From NCBI GenBank assembly GCA_001465935.1, contig LNKV01000007.1, positions 620,001-684,000 on the forward strand: a stretch of 64,000 bases of DNA, read 5' to 3'. Numbering within the stretch: the stretch's first letter is position 1; each line of letters opens with the position of its first letter. Below, in pieces: positions 1 through 12,208 of this stretch. The translations under genes were made by a program, and so were the position numbers. The notes beneath the pieces are model-generated. The model was not told where the DNA came from. It ran no database searches and saw nothing but the letters and a program-made list of their open reading frames with translations. The DNA comes from Clarireedia homoeocarpa. Taxonomy: Eukaryota > Ascomycota > Leotiomycetes > Helotiales > Rutstroemiaceae.

Positions 1-546
1 AATGGGCTCTGGATGAAGTGGTGAGGGAGGCGGGAAGGAAATGCGAGAGCTGGAATTCTTGCTGGTTTTGAATCGGTGGGAAGATACTCTTCGTTAATGT
101 GCTATTTATATTTGCTAAATCCAATGTTTCTGGACTCTTTTCATAGAATCTGCTCGATATCTGATCTCAATAGTCAGTCAGTCTTAGTTCTTATTACTCA
201 TGTTCGCTTTGCCTTTGCGATATTCTCCGGGTGGTTTCATTCGCGCATATCAGAATAACAGGCAAAAGGCAATCTCGAACTCCAAGAATCGGGTTTGATA
301 ATAATGGTAGATGATGTTCTATCTATCAGCCAATTCCCTCATATCTCTATACAACCGACTGGATCAAGTCTATACATATATGTGTACAATACCCACCTAC
401 TACCATATCACTACACATATGCTCCTCGAGGCGAATCCACACTCAACACCGTTCGAATTTTCGCAACTCCATATTGCTATGCACACAGTCCTCACTAGTT
501 CCGCCGTATCTGGCTTTCTGTCCATCCCTACAAACATACACTCCGC
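1..546. other. Intergenic, no gene recognised
   Basis: No convincing coding region. A 22-codon open stretch at 3-71 on the plus strand ends in TGA and could be the tail of a gene left of the window, but it has no recognisable motif. The remainder is the region downstream of the MFS permease. Confidence 0.5.
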
Positions 547-2487
547 CTAATAAATATACCTAAAATTCAAATTCTCCCGATCCGTCAAATCCGCAAACGC
601 CGTCCGATCCAAATCCATCCTCCTCCTCTCCTCCAAATCATTACTCCCACACTCAGCGTTCCCGTCTTCCACCCCATTAACAACACGAATCATCGCATCC
701 CTCATTTCATTCTCCCTCTTCAAAAGCCACCTTAACCCCAGAATTAAAATCACCTGCGCCAAATGCGCCACAATCATACTCCAAATGCCCAGCCTATATC
801 TCGGCGCCTGGGATGTCTTGTAGAAGAACGGACCGGAAATATTGCCCACGCAGAAGCCGACGAAGAGGGCTGCGTTGGTGAGGACTTTTTTCGTGTGTCC
901 GGCGACGTTAGCGGTGAGTACGGAAAGAGAGAGCACGAAAGAGGCGTTATAGGGGCCGGTTAGGTAGTACATTATTAGGCGGGGAATTTGGGTTGTGGAG
1001 GGGAGGACTGAAGGGGGAAAAAAGTTAGTTGGTGGGGGACCTTGGGGTGGGTGGGGGTGAGAAGAGAGAGAGGAAAAGGGAAAGGAGTGAGGAGGAGGTA
1101 ATGGAGGGAAGAAACGTACATTGGAGACCAAATGCGCCGATGATATTGGGGAGCATGAAGAGGACGATTACGAGACAGCGACTATTTGGCGGGAGACGAT
1201 CATTCAGGAAGACGCATGCGAGGATTGAGATGGCAATGATGGCTCCGTATGGAATCTGCATGAGTGCTGTAACGACTATTCCCAGGTTAGTCACAATTCC
1301 TGACTTACCACCAGAGTGTGTCTCTTAAATAACATCATCCCTAAACTGAGAACTTACGAGTCGAAAAGCCAAACCCCTTAATAATCAAGGTCCCAAAATT
1401 ACTTATCCCTCCATTTGGGATATTCGACACCAAGCCAATCAAAAAGAACATGTAAGTTTTATAATCCGTCGCCCACTCCCTAACTTGCTTCCACTTAAAA
1501 GTCTTATTCTCCACACCCGTTTGATTCTCCCTTAACCTCTCAACAGCCATGCGTTTCTCAGAAGTGCTGAGTATCTTGGCTGTAACGGGCGAATCGGGAA
1601 GGAAGAAAAACAACACAATGCCCCAGATACAACAGCATGCCCCAACTATCAGGAACTCGTATTTCCAGGATGATAGAGAGCCTTGGATGTTGCCGATGCC
1701 ATACCCGATAAGTCCGCCGAGAGCGATCCCGCCTCCGTTTGCTGTGTACCAGAGTCCAATGCGGATGGGCTGTTCGCGTCGCGTATACCACATCGAGGTT
1801 ATGATCATGAAGGAGGAGTCGCTGCATCCTTCAGCTGCGCCGGACAGAGCTCTAAGGACGGCCAGCTCGGTGAAGTTACGTGCTGCAGCTGTGGCAACAG
1901 GTTAATTTATTGAGTAAACACTTTAGAGGAAGAAGAGATTCTTACCTTGACACATGAGTAGAGCTCCCCACATAAAAATGTTGAAAGCTAGGTATTTTGC
2001 AACCGGGAACTTTTGCATGAGATAATTTGTTGGGAATGCCCAAGCAAGCCAGCCGAAATAGAAGATACTCGAGAGCCAGGAGTACTTAGTTCCTTCCAAA
2101 TCAAGATCGTCCTTGATACCGAAGATTGCTGCGTATGAAAGTGTCGTTTTATCAATCTGCATATCGTGAGCATTGCTATCTCATTATTTTGAACGACGTG
2201 AGCTTAGGAGTAATCACATAGTAGAACGCGTAGCAAACAGCCAAACAAGGCAGAATAGCCATATCGATCTTCTTGATCAGTGCTCTCTCTTCTACAGGAT
2301 CAATAGCTTCATGTAACTGTTCCGTATCCTGAAACAGTGCAAGAGCTGTGTCACCCTCTGGGATTTTGTGTACCGAGAAAGTACCTGCTGCAGCGCCAGC
2401 AGCTGCTGACAGAGAGTTGAAGCTTGTATCGGGTTGCTCGATTGGGGAATGCTTGATATGAGCGACATCGTGTTTTTGGTCCAACAT
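547..2487 (-). CDS. MFS permease of the allantoate/Dal5 anion:cation symporter type
   Basis: Predicted plasma-membrane proton-coupled uptake carrier for a small organic anion or vitamin-like compound (allantoate, nicotinate, pantothenate or similar); the substrate cannot be told from sequence. Five exons: 2487-2218, 2156-1946, 1882-1358, 1275-1120 and 1007-547, all with GT-AG introns of 61-112 nt and matching phase, giving 540 residues, usual for the family. The cytoplasmic N-tail (about 75 residues) leads into the family block ending CYAFYY, which splices to IDKTTLSYAAIFGI. Other Dal5-family signatures are SSIFYFGWLAWAFP, the WYTRREQPIRIGLWY loop after TM4, GFGFSTLVTALMQIPYG, and RLIMYYLTGPYNASF. 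The C-tail ends DLTDRENLNFRYIY, also typical. Twelve hydrophobic segments are expected. Family assignment is strong and substrate is unknown. Confidence 0.9.
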
Positions 2488-3932
2488 AGTAACTGGATTA
2501 CTTTACAATCGCTTCTTTCTTTCCAGAATTAAAGATTCAGAGCGCTGCACAAACACAAATTGGGACTATCGAATTTTTACAAGAACCTGTGCCAACCGCC
2601 AAACGACAAGCGCTTTAGAAGTATGAAGGACGCACGCGGGGGCCAAGCCTCGACCCACGATTCATTGCCGACGTTTTACCCCAGATATGATTCCCCGCCT
2701 TGGCCACGCATACATGCTTAGATCTCAGAAATTTGGTTAACCAGTGAAAGCAACTATTCTGAAGATCTTGCATTTATTGCATCACTTTGCAGGAAAGTTT
2801 GTAGATAAGCTCACGTATCGACCTATTACATTGATCAGGATAGGGCGCGAATCAAGACTCCAGATTCCGCGACCTAGGATGATCTAGAGTTTTCCACCAA
2901 CTGCGGGGTTTGTTTTCTGAGAGAATTTTCGCGAATTGGGAGTCATGGGTGGTAACTGGTGGACATGGAGTCGACGTTTGACTGAATAGCGAGAATAGCA
3001 ATCAAGGGAATGTGGGGGAAGCTCGTCTTGAGCACTTTCTGGGAGAATAGTCTCCATGTGCAGCTTTGCATCTAAGCGATTTAACATCGTTGTTGTAAGG
3101 ATCATAAGAAACATTCATTTTATAGCCAAAACAAATTGAATTCACGTTCATTGCAGATAGGAGGTTGTATCAAAACATGGTCACCGACTTACAAAGGGAA
3201 TCTCTTCCACCGCCCCCGCCCCCCCTATCGTCCCAAGAATCAATGAAGCTTCAGGGGACATGATTTTGGACTTGCATTTTGCCCTCTATCATTTTTGACT
3301 CCTTCTTGACCATAGCAGCGACGTTTAGAAGGTGCAGGGAGACGTTTCTCGGACAGCGGCATATGCTTTTAGAGCATATTATGATCATCACGGCAGTGCC
3401 TCCTTGTCTATGCATTCGTAATTATATAAGCGCCGATTTATCGAAAGTGTATGCGAGCACTTGCGGAATTCGGGAAGGTACTGAAACAACTCGGCACAAC
3501 ACAATCCAATAAATCGGTCTTTCTACTATCATTCTCTTGAGATTCCTCATAAGGTATCAACTCGAACATCAATCGACTGGTGTTTGCGCGAGTCGATGTT
3601 GCAGCATCTGCACATCCGTTGCCATTTTGTCACTCGGGTTCCAAATGTAGCATCGAAGCCGAAATATAACCCTATGCAACGCGTCGCAAGCTTAAAAAAG
3701 TCCTTGGCCATACAGCCAACTCGATTCCAGGGGCCATTGGTTTGTCTGTCCCACAGAAAGTAAGATTTAGTCGCTGGTGAAGTACAACGTTGCTGAGGTC
3801 GTGTCTGTAACAATAAGATGCTCGGGTTTGCTTTAGAGAATTGTAGGTATCGGTGCCGAATGTGCAGCTTTTTGAGGAGATTCGACGGCCATATCAAAAG
3901 ACCTTTACAGCTTCTGTCTCATTTCGCTTTCG

Positions 3933-3977
<45 letters not shown>

Positions 3978-4984
3978 TCACTGTCACTGTCGCTGTCGCT
4001 TTACCACGGCATGAAGGAAAGAGCCGGGAAGGAGAAGAAGAAGGTGCTTGGGGCTTCGTTGACGTTCTGCTTCGGGTAAAATTGAGCCTAGGCCTACAGC
4101 AGTTTTAGCGTCTGCGAAGCTTGACGCCACTGAATTTCTTGGTGCTGAGCTTCACTACACCAGTACTTTGTACTTTGGGTCCTTGTTGTAGCACAACAAT
4201 CAGCTCAATCTGTACTGGACGTTAGCACAGATATCGAATTGTGTTCGCATGCCATCCATCCAATTCAATCCATATCTCATATACCATCACTCGATTTGCT
4301 TTATCACGCGTGTCGAAAGGCTTGAGAAAGGCTTCGCTCGTACAACCGCGAGCTCCTATAGATGGCCCTAGAAGAGGCGTCTCCCAAGGAACTGGCAACG
4401 TTCAGATACCCGACTCTTTGCCACTCACGGCATGGAATATTTCATACTCACTATGCAGACATCGCCGACGTCGCAACGGCAAGAATCGCTAAACGGGGCG
4501 TCTATCAATGCAACTTAGTTGTGGCTCAGCGCCCAAGCGAATCTTATTAGCTGAACTAGCAACACGAACAACTTGCTGCAAGTGCAGAGCAACGTTTCAA
4601 CTGCGTACATACTCCTCATACGACTTATGGAAATGGCGTACGAGCTACAGCTTCGAACTTCCTAGAGGAGACCCATGCGCCGAGTATTGGCCTCTGGGTG
4701 AATGCGGGGAAGCTGAAGCTGCCGGATGATTTGTTTAGAACTGCGTCACTATGCAATATCAACCCGCAATTTATGTACTCTTTCCACGCCACTAAATGTG
4801 CTTGTAACGGTTACTTCACTACGATATATAACGTCTGTAGGTGACATTTCCTGAAAGGTAAATCATACAGTTGTTCCTCTGCAACATCTCAATTGCTGGC
4901 AGCTTTAGTGAATAGCACTGAGACTGCATTTTGGTCGAATTCACTTAGCAATTGGGATTTTCATTGCTGTTTTCATCGCCAGCA
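2488..4984. other. Intergenic, about 2.5 kb, no gene recognised
   Basis: Upstream region of the permease and of the alpha-galactosidase, which point away from each other. Several chance reading frames of 60-116 codons occur, but none shows a recognisable domain, a splice-supported extension or a signal peptide. The only clear structure is a hexanucleotide repeat at 3925-4001. Confidence 0.6.
3925..4001. repeat. Hexanucleotide microsatellite (CGCTGT)n
   Basis: About twelve copies of CGCTGT with a few single-base variants (CGCTTT, CACTGT). It keeps a frame open on the plus strand that would read alternating Ala-Val, an artefact of the repeat. Confidence 0.9.
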
Positions 4985-6724
4985 ATGTTTACTACAAAAC
5001 TCCTTCTCTCGGTATCAGCCGTTACATTGTACCATGCACTTAGCATGGCATCTATGCTGCAACCTACACCGCCCATGGGTGAGTCGCTCCATTTCTAATA
5101 ATTATGTTCGCGATTTAGAGTTCGGACGACAGCGGGCTTCCCTTATTATTGCAAAATCATTCATCCACTATAGCAATATCCTAATCTAACTACCAAAGGT
5201 TTCAATGACTGGGCGGCCTTCATGTGCGGTCTCAATGAGTCCTTATTCGTCGAAACAGCTCAAGCGATGAAACAAAATGGTCTACTAGCCGCAGGTTACG
5301 ATCAACTCAATCTGGATGACTGCTGGAGTAAGGGCAGCAGAGAAGCTAATGGAACACTTCTATGGAACCCGGAAAAGTTTCCAAGAGGTCTTCCGTGGCT
5401 GACAAAATACTTGAATGAACTTGGCTTCAATGCAGGTATTTACTCTGATGCCGGGCTCACCAGTTGTGGTGGCTATCCAGGTAGTTATGGATATGAAGAA
5501 ATCGATGCCCAGACCTTCGCCAAATGGGGATTCAACTACCTCAAGATGGATGGGTGTAATTTACCTATTTCTACTGAAGCAGAATATGAAAAGGTGTATG
5601 GAAAATGGCACAAGGTGTTGAGTGCACTGAAAAAACCACTGATTTTTTCTGAAAGTGCCCCAGCATATTTTGCGGGCTCTGCATCCCCTTCGGACAACCT
5701 CACTGAATGGTATACCGTAATGGATTGGGTTCCAAAATATGGTCAACTTGCCCGTCATTCGCGTGATACACTTGTTTTCAATTCTACATTATACTGGCCA
5801 GATATTACCGGGTGGGATTCGATTATGTTCAATTACGGGCAGGAGGTTCGGTTGGCACGATATCAGAAACCGGGATATTTCAACGACCCGGATTTCCTCA
5901 TCGTCGATCACTTTGACTTATCATTAGATGAGAAAAAGTCCCATTTTGCCATTTGGGCATCACTTTCGGCACCGCTCATCATCAGCGCTAATGTTCCGGC
6001 CCTCACAACGGATGAGATTGCATATCTCACTAACGAAGATCTAATTGCGGTAGACCAGGACAAGTTGGCCCTGCAGGCTACACTCGTTACTCAGGATGAC
6101 ACTTGGGATGTTTTAACGAAAGATTTGTCGAATGGTGATAGACTTCTCACAGTCATCAATCGTGGCAACTTTACGAGCAGCACCAAAATCTCATTCGACC
6201 GCTTAGGTATATCAGTAGGATCAGTTCGGGCCAAAAATCTATGGACCGGCAGCTCGAGTATCGCGAAAAATGGAATTTCAGTCATCAGTGTTCCTTCCCA
6301 TGGTACAGCTGTCTATCGAATCTCTGCGACTTATGGCTCCCTAAATATTATTCCTACAGGCATGATATTTAATACAGCATCCTTGCAAACTCTCACTTAT
6401 TCCCACCAAACTTTGAAATGGACGAACCCTAACGCAACACAAGGACAGGTATGGCAAACTAGAGACGATGCTACGATTAGGGGTATTTCCGATACATCAA
6501 AATGTCTGTCGGATTCTGGCGGAGGGAAGGTAGTTTTGAGTTCCTGTACTGGGCAAAAGAATCAGCAGTGGAAGTATTACGTTAGTGGTAACGTTGTGAG
6601 CAATAGTTCGGGAGGTTGTTTGACGCAAGATACGGGTGGAGATGTTGTTACTGCAAAATGTCAGTTCGAGACAAATAGTCAGGTGTTTGGATTGCCGAGC
6701 GGCGTGGAGGTGATCTGGAGCTGA
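4985..6724 (+). CDS. Secreted GH27 alpha-galactosidase with C-terminal ricin-type (CBM13-like) domain
   Basis: Hydrolyses terminal alpha-1,6-galactose from melibiose, raffinose-type sugars and galactomannan side chains, outside the cell. Exon 1 (4985-5078) encodes a signal peptide beginning MFTTKLLLSVSAV and runs into QPTPPMG. A 120-nt GT-AG intron splits the Gly codon, and exon 2 (5199-6724) continues FNDWAAFMCGLNE. Total 539 residues, close to Aspergillus niger AglA, which has the same GH27 plus ricin-like layout. The nucleophile motif YLKMDGC places the catalytic Asp at residue 149. NLDDCW, DAGLTSCGGYPGSYGYEE, SESAPAYF and GYFNDPDFL are GH27 landmarks. The acid/base is expected in the WPDITGWDSI segment, which differs from the usual WRxxxD. 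Residues from about 435 onward form a short lectin-like domain with CLSD and QQWKY blocks. The start is fixed by the signal peptide. Confidence 0.93.
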
Positions 6725-7410
6725 TTGTTACAGTAGGGAAAGCTACTCATTCTCGTTCTTGTGTAACATGAGATCTACTCGTACAACTACTGTAGTAATA
6801 TAACTCTTAAATCTGATTATCTGGCCATTTTATGGGCGAAGTGAAGACGTATAGAGGATACCATCTTGCGTGATAATATTCATCTGCACTAAAGGACTTT
6901 TCACCAATATAATCAAACTACACACAATCGCTGCTACAAAAATGGTCATACAGATACAGTAGCGGACCTCGTATACACATTTCCTCCCATACCCACCCAG
7001 AGCAAATACTACAACGTTACAGCGCCGTTGGTAATACGTCCATCATCTTTTAACTTAACATCGAATCCGAGAAGATATGACCCCGCCGACATTTACCCCG
7101 CACCAAGCCAGCCCGCCACCCTTCACAGCCGTCGGAACTCCTTTTCCGTTGCTATATCCCGTCCCATCTTCATAACATAACTTCATGGTCACATCGTCGG
7201 CTCTTTTGTCACTTGAATTTTCGGTGTGGTGTATTTATTCGCTGTATGTTATACTACTGTATGGGAGATTATATATCATCAAGCCACCCATCCACCCACC
7301 GAATTCTTCAACTTCTAACATTACATTAACTTACATTCAAAGCCTCAACAACAACAACAACATCCACGCATAAGACATCATAACACAATAAGGAGGAGAA
7401 GAAAACAGAA
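6725..7410. other. Intergenic
   Basis: 3' flank of the alpha-galactosidase and 5' flank of the PhyH gene. The last 90 bases before the ATG are A/C-rich with CAACAACAACAACA, a common fungal 5' leader composition. No other feature seen. Confidence 0.5.
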
Positions 7411-8724
7411 ATGTCCACATCAGAAAATCTCGAGGCCCTGGAACGCGATGGCTTCGTGCTGATCCCGAGTCTCTTGACGCAGGATCAGATAGCCGAGTTG
7501 AGGAAGGCGGCGAAGGAGACGGTGGAGTTGGCGAGGTCAGGTGCTTGGCCGCATGTTCGGACGCTTCCGAAGCAGTTTCCTCCTGTAAGTGGAAGTTAAA
7601 GTAAAGGAATGGTGTGAATTCACTAGAGGGGAGTGGAGGAGGTGTTAAAGTGTGCTGGGTGTTGCTGCTGGGATATGGAGCACATTAGAAGTATGGAATA
7701 TGAGGGTGAAGATGTGGAGTTTCATGTAGTGCATGATTCTCTCTCTCCTATTCCTTTCTATCTGCTCTAAAATATTCCTACTATTCCCCCCGCCCCCTAT
7801 CCAAGCCTATTCGTCCCCACCAGCTATCTCCCCAAGCTAACCCCCTCACTAGTGGAACCCCGCCGACGCCCCCACCCATGGCATCTGGGGTGTGCAATAC
7901 TTAATGCATCCCAAGCTGCCCACTTCTCCCACCTTCACCCGGACCTACTTCTCCCCCGCGATGCTCTCCAGCATCCTCACCCTCTTCCCCAACAGCACGC
8001 CCTCCTCGCTCGTCCTCGAGCTCTTCAACCTCCTCATCCGTCCCGACCATGACTTCCAGCTGCGCTGGCACCGCGACGACATCCCATCGTCCGCGTCCGC
8101 CGAAGAAGAACTCGCGCGTCTGGGCAAACCCGCTTTCCATGCTCAGTGGAACATGGCTTTGTACCCGGACTCGAGTCTGATTGTGGTGCCGGGGAGCCAT
8201 CGACGAGCGCGCACGGAAGAGGAGCGGAACATGGGGGAGTACGAGGCCGGGGTGGAGGGGGAGATTCGAGTGCAGATGAAGGAGGGCGATGTGGTGTTTT
8301 ATGACAATAATATTTTGCACCGGGGGGTGTATGATAGTGGGGTGGAGAGGATGACGTTGCATGGGAGTGTGGGGTTGGAGGGGGGCGGGGGAGTGAGAGC
8401 GAGGAATGTGTTGCAGCATGGGTTGAAGGATGTAAGTTTGAATTATTTTCCTTAGGGAGGTTTTATTCTGCAGTTGATTCTCTTTTAGTAGGGGGGAGAT
8501 TTAGTGATAAATTCTCCTTTCCTCTTCTGGTGATAGAAGTCTAGCAAAGACTGCTGTTATTCGACTTTGATATCATTTTTACTAACTCCCCATTCCAGTG
8601 GGTAGGAGACATCGATTTCAGCTGCCTGGATCCAGAACAGCGGGAGATAGCCGAAGGGATGAGAGAAAAATTACTGAAGATGGCGGCGGAGAGTGGCGAC
8701 GTTGGGTATTCATTGGATGGTTGA
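7411..8724 (+). CDS. Phytanoyl-CoA dioxygenase (PhyH) family protein
   Basis: Predicted non-heme Fe(II)/2-oxoglutarate-dependent hydroxylase; the substrate is unknown, and fungal PhyH proteins act on very diverse small molecules. Three exons, 7411-7584, 7853-8431 and 8599-8724, all phase 0, give 292 residues, the usual family size. Exon 1 starts MSTSENLEALERDGFVLIP, the typical PhyH opening, and ends KQFPP, joining WNPADAPTHGIWG. The metal-binding facial triad can be seen as His131 and Asp133 (RWHRDD) with distal His214 (NILHRGVYD); Arg224 (GVERMTLHG) is placed to bind 2-oxoglutarate. VVPGSHRRAR before the distal His is also typical. The first intron is long (268 nt). There is no signal peptide, and a cytosolic location is inferred. 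Neighbours give no pathway clue. Confidence 0.88.
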
Positions 8725-9676
8725 TTGACCCTGGAAGGAGACGAATTTAACAAGCTTGGATACCAGTTTTCAGAATCTCTTATTAAGAATGAATGAATGA
8801 ATATAGCTATTCTCTGGTAACAATATGATATGAGTCGTCTTAGCTTGCTTAGTTACTCCTATTGTAGACGGAAGGGAGTATGATATGTAATGAAAGCCAT
8901 CTCAACTATATACAGATTTGACGAATGCAGGCAACAGGGTCATTAGGATAGTTCAGTGAGCCACCAAGAATCAGATAAAGAGGATATCTAAGAAGAAAAC
9001 AAGGAACTCAGCCGGTCCATCACCCATCTCATGAATGTTTAATCATATCCCGCTTCAATTTGTCTGAGGAGTTTTAACTCAACTCAACTCAACCCGTCCC
9101 ACCCCAACCCCAATTATAGCACCTACCTACTACCCTACCTACTTCCTTATCCTTCCCTTCTCTATCCTCAAGACTACAATCACCGCATCATAATGCAGAA
9201 ATCAATGAATCAATGAATCAATGAATCAATGAATCAATGCATCAAATAAACAAACCATCAAATCATGCATAAATTCCTCTTATCTCATTGCCTATCTCAC
9301 TATGTATCTCTCTACCTACAGATAGTAATAGAACTGCTACTACTACTCTACTAGTAGTAGGTGAAACTAGAAAACCTCAATATCCGAGCTGATCTGATGG
9401 CTCGCATTTGTGACTCCGTATATCATCTATTCCATCCCTCTGAAACTCAAACGTAATCGACGCCACAGTTTTCTCCCAATTCCCTTCCATATTGCTCCAG
9501 ACACCATTAAAAGAAATGGAAAATACTCAGTGAACACCATAGCATAGAGACATATATTCCCTTCCGTCGAAATAAAGCAAAACCGAGTCCGCTCACAACC
9601 GACTTCAACCCGTTAGCTGAATCAATCATCTCAATCGATCAATTCATTCATTACCGCAATCCATCTCTCCAATCCA
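8725..9676. other. Intergenic (convergent 3' ends)
   Basis: Lies between the 3' end of the PhyH gene (+) and the 3' end of the coiled-coil gene (-). Contains short A/T- and C/T-rich repeats and the 8-bp tandem repeat at 9201-9240. No coding signal seen. Confidence 0.55.
9201..9240. repeat. 8-bp tandem repeat (ATCAATGA) x5
   Basis: Five head-to-tail copies of ATCAATGA, the last ending in C. A simple microsatellite in the 3' flank of two convergent genes. Confidence 0.9.
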
Positions 9677-10803
9677 TTACCTCAACCCTCCACTCCTTGC
9701 ACTCTCTCCCACCCTAACACCACCATCATCTTCCCCCTCCTTCTCCCTATCCCTCCCTCTTCCAACCCCCACACTAGCCGTCGTACTAACACTCTCACTC
9801 CTCGCCCGATTCAAACTTGCATCACTCTGTCTCCTCTCCCTCAACGTCTTCTCCAGATCCCGAATTTTTTTCTTCAATGCTTCATTCTCCCTCTTCACCG
9901 CCTCCAACTCCTGTCTATGAAAAATCATCTCCTCATATCTGCCTGTCGTCGGCACATTTGTCACTGCATCTCCGCTCGTACTAGCCATCGTCGGAATCGT
10001 GCCGGAGCTTTCTCTGTGCATCGACAGACTTGGTCTTTGTTGGTGGTAGAAGTGGGAGAATTGGTCAGTATGCGGGAAAGAAGTGCTTGTGGGCGCGGGG
10101 CTGCTAGTTCCGGATCGGTGGACACCTCCTGTCATGGAGTTTTGACGACTGAGGGAGTGGGGATTGGAATCGTTGCGACGAGGGGCGGCAATTCCGCCAA
10201 TTGTGCTCATGCTACCGGTTGTAGCTGTGATACTTCGTGTAGAGGTACTAGAAGAAGTGCGATGATGTCGACGTTGAGCAGGAATCGGATGATTGGGTCC
10301 AGAAAGGAGGTGATGGGTATTATCCGAACTATCTGCTAATCCGTTCGAAGTCGAAGAGGCATTGGAAACAACGGATGCATTATGAGCTGCTCGCAACATC
10401 GACAATTCTCGTGTGAGACGGTTGACCTATTCGCGGGAATTAATATAAACGAGCAGTAATCTCACATGTGCTTCCATTCATTACATACCACAGCTTCCTG
10501 TTCCTTCTCCAACTGCAGATGTAAATCCGCAGCGGTCAAAGGACGAGGATGTCTTAACGGGCCTGGTCCCGTCCCAACTCCTGTGTTATCACCCGATGCG
10601 ATGGAAGTCGGCATAATTGGAGAAGTAAGAGGAGGTGAGGTAGCTGCGACAGCACTTTGATTCGAAGGCAGGATATTTAAAGAAGAGGAGGAAAGTGGTG
10701 GAGAGAGGATTGATTGAGAAGAAGTACGTTCAGAAGGGGTTCGCGAAAGCTGTGCGTTAGGAGGTCTTGGGGAAGGAGGAACAGAATTCAAATCCGGTGC
10801 CAT
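9677..10803 (-). CDS. Ser-rich protein with a C-terminal leucine-zipper-like coiled coil, function unknown
   Basis: Two exons (10803-10489 and 10426-9677) joined by a 62-nt GT-AG intron, phase 0, give 354 residues. The start MAPDLNSVPPSPRPP is followed by a low-complexity Ser/Pro/Thr region. A short helical block begins LTAADLHLQLEKEQEAV and continues across the intron as VNRLTRELSMLRA. The middle is Ser/Thr/His-rich. A second coiled coil near the C-terminus (RQELEAVKRENEALKKKIRDLE) has leucine/isoleucine spacing like a zipper but no basic DNA-binding region of bZIP type before it. The C-tail is Arg/Ser-rich. The two helical blocks and the family-like start suggest a conserved Pezizomycotina protein, but I assign no function. 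Confidence 0.78.
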
Positions 10804-11864
10804 GATTCTGGTTCTAGTTCTGGTTGCGGGTGTGGGTGTGGGTGTGGGTGTGGGTATGGGTGTGCTTCTGGTTGTAGTCCTGGGTGTGGTTCGACTTCTG
10901 CTTCTGCTTCTGCTTCTGAGTCTAGTGGTGAATGCGTTGTCTTGGAACTATTTGTCTCTCTGGAAATGAGACAAGCACCAGTAGATGCGAGTCGTGGGCG
11001 CTGTGGTTGTTGAGTGGTTCGTTCGTTCAATTATCGATTCGTTATGAAGCTGCTGTGGAATTGATACGACAAGTCTCAGTGGGTTCGACGCAGTGCGGAC
11101 ACAGTGCGGACAGAGTGCGATGGTCGAGATCCTATTGAATGAATATTGAAGCTCTCACACTCACTCGCCCTCGCACTTTCCTGTAAGTTCCGCTGCTCGC
11201 TCGCTCAGAAGGTGATGGCTCGGATGGATCCCTGAGTATTCACTTGGTGGAGAAGACCGGGAATGATTGGTTCTCAGCTTAATTGACTCTTCCTCTAACT
11301 TGAAACGATTAGAGAGAATTCTTCCTCCTTACATAAGCTCGGCTGTGGCTGAAGCACTCACGCACCCGAGGCACCCATTCGTGCCATTGTGGGTTGCAGA
11401 GACACGTGATCTTCTATACTCCCGCCTTACTTAGTACGGCGGGGTGGGGCAGCACGACATGTTACTAGTACAGAGCAGCTTGCAGTTAGTTAGCATGACG
11501 TATGAGGGTCCGATTGCGAGGTATAAGGAAGATGTGAAAACGTAACAAGTTACAAGTTGTGCATCTTCTTTACAACCAACAACCAACAACCAACAACAGA
11601 ACCGAATCTTTGATACTTTGCACTTCCAATGTAAGTCTTATTCCCATCGACACGACATCCTCTCGCCGTCGCCGCGGCTGCCAACTCAAAAAACCAAATA
11701 CAATGCCAAATCGCCCCTCATCCCAAACTCCCATCTCCCATCTCCCATCTACCCCTCCTCAACCACAGAATAGAAAACTAACAAACCCCTCTCCACCAAG
11801 CCATCCGCAACTCTCTCCCCCTCACCCCGAACTACCAAAGCAAAACCACCACAACAACACAACA
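10804..11864. other. Divergent intergenic region with simple repeats
   Basis: Upstream of the coiled-coil gene (-) and of the small conserved gene (+). It contains (GTGGGT)n at 10826-10868 and a short CTTCTG run near 10896-10918. From 11559 an open frame runs without a stop into the small gene; it is treated as leader. Confidence 0.5.
10826..10868. repeat. Hexanucleotide repeat (GGGTGT)n
   Basis: About six copies of GGGTGT with one TATGGG variant, just upstream of the start codon of the minus-strand coiled-coil gene. It could lie in its 5' leader. Confidence 0.85.
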
Positions 11865-12208
11865 ATGTCTGCACCAAACGCAGGTCGTCAATCCCCCGAC
11901 CCCGAGAATCAATCCGGCGCTCAAGTCAACGATCCCCCCTCGGACGCCAAGGGAGTCAGTCAAGGCGAGAACAATCAAGATGCGAGCAAGTCTGACCTTG
12001 AGGTATTTACTCCTACCCTTCTCACCCCTTCTCATCTTACTCACTCTCCGCCTTTGATATACTCCCTTTTACACAATACAATACAATGTTCATGTATACA
12101 CAAACTAACGAACCCCACCAGGGACTCTCCTCCAACCCAGGCAGCGCACTAGGCGACCACGCCGCCAAGACAGTTGAGAAGACGACGGAGCCGAACGTCA
12201 AGTCGTAG
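11865..12208 (+). CDS. Small conserved fungal protein of 74 residues, function unknown
   Basis: Two exons, 11865-12002 and 12122-12208, joined by a 119-nt GT-AG intron in phase 0. The protein begins MSAPNAGRQSPDPENQSGAQ, is strongly hydrophilic and likely disordered. After the intron it reads GLSSNPGSALGDHAAKTVEK and ends KS. The MSAPN-GRQSP-PE-QSGAQ opening and the (L)SSNP block resemble a small protein found widely in filamentous ascomycetes; I recall no function. The frame is open upstream to 11559, which would add about 100 residues rich in Pro, Ser and Asn. I prefer the ATG at 11865 because of its AACA-ATG context and the conserved opening. No membrane segment, and stress-related roles would be guesswork. 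Confidence 0.75.

Noticed and set aside
3..71. Possible C-terminal tail of a gene entering from the left
   Set aside because: Only 22 codons before TGA, no recognisable motif and no way to test the frame within the window.
3818..4108. 96-codon plus-strand frame with Ala-Val repeats
   Set aside because: Open only because of the CGCTGT microsatellite; no start context, domain or splice partner.
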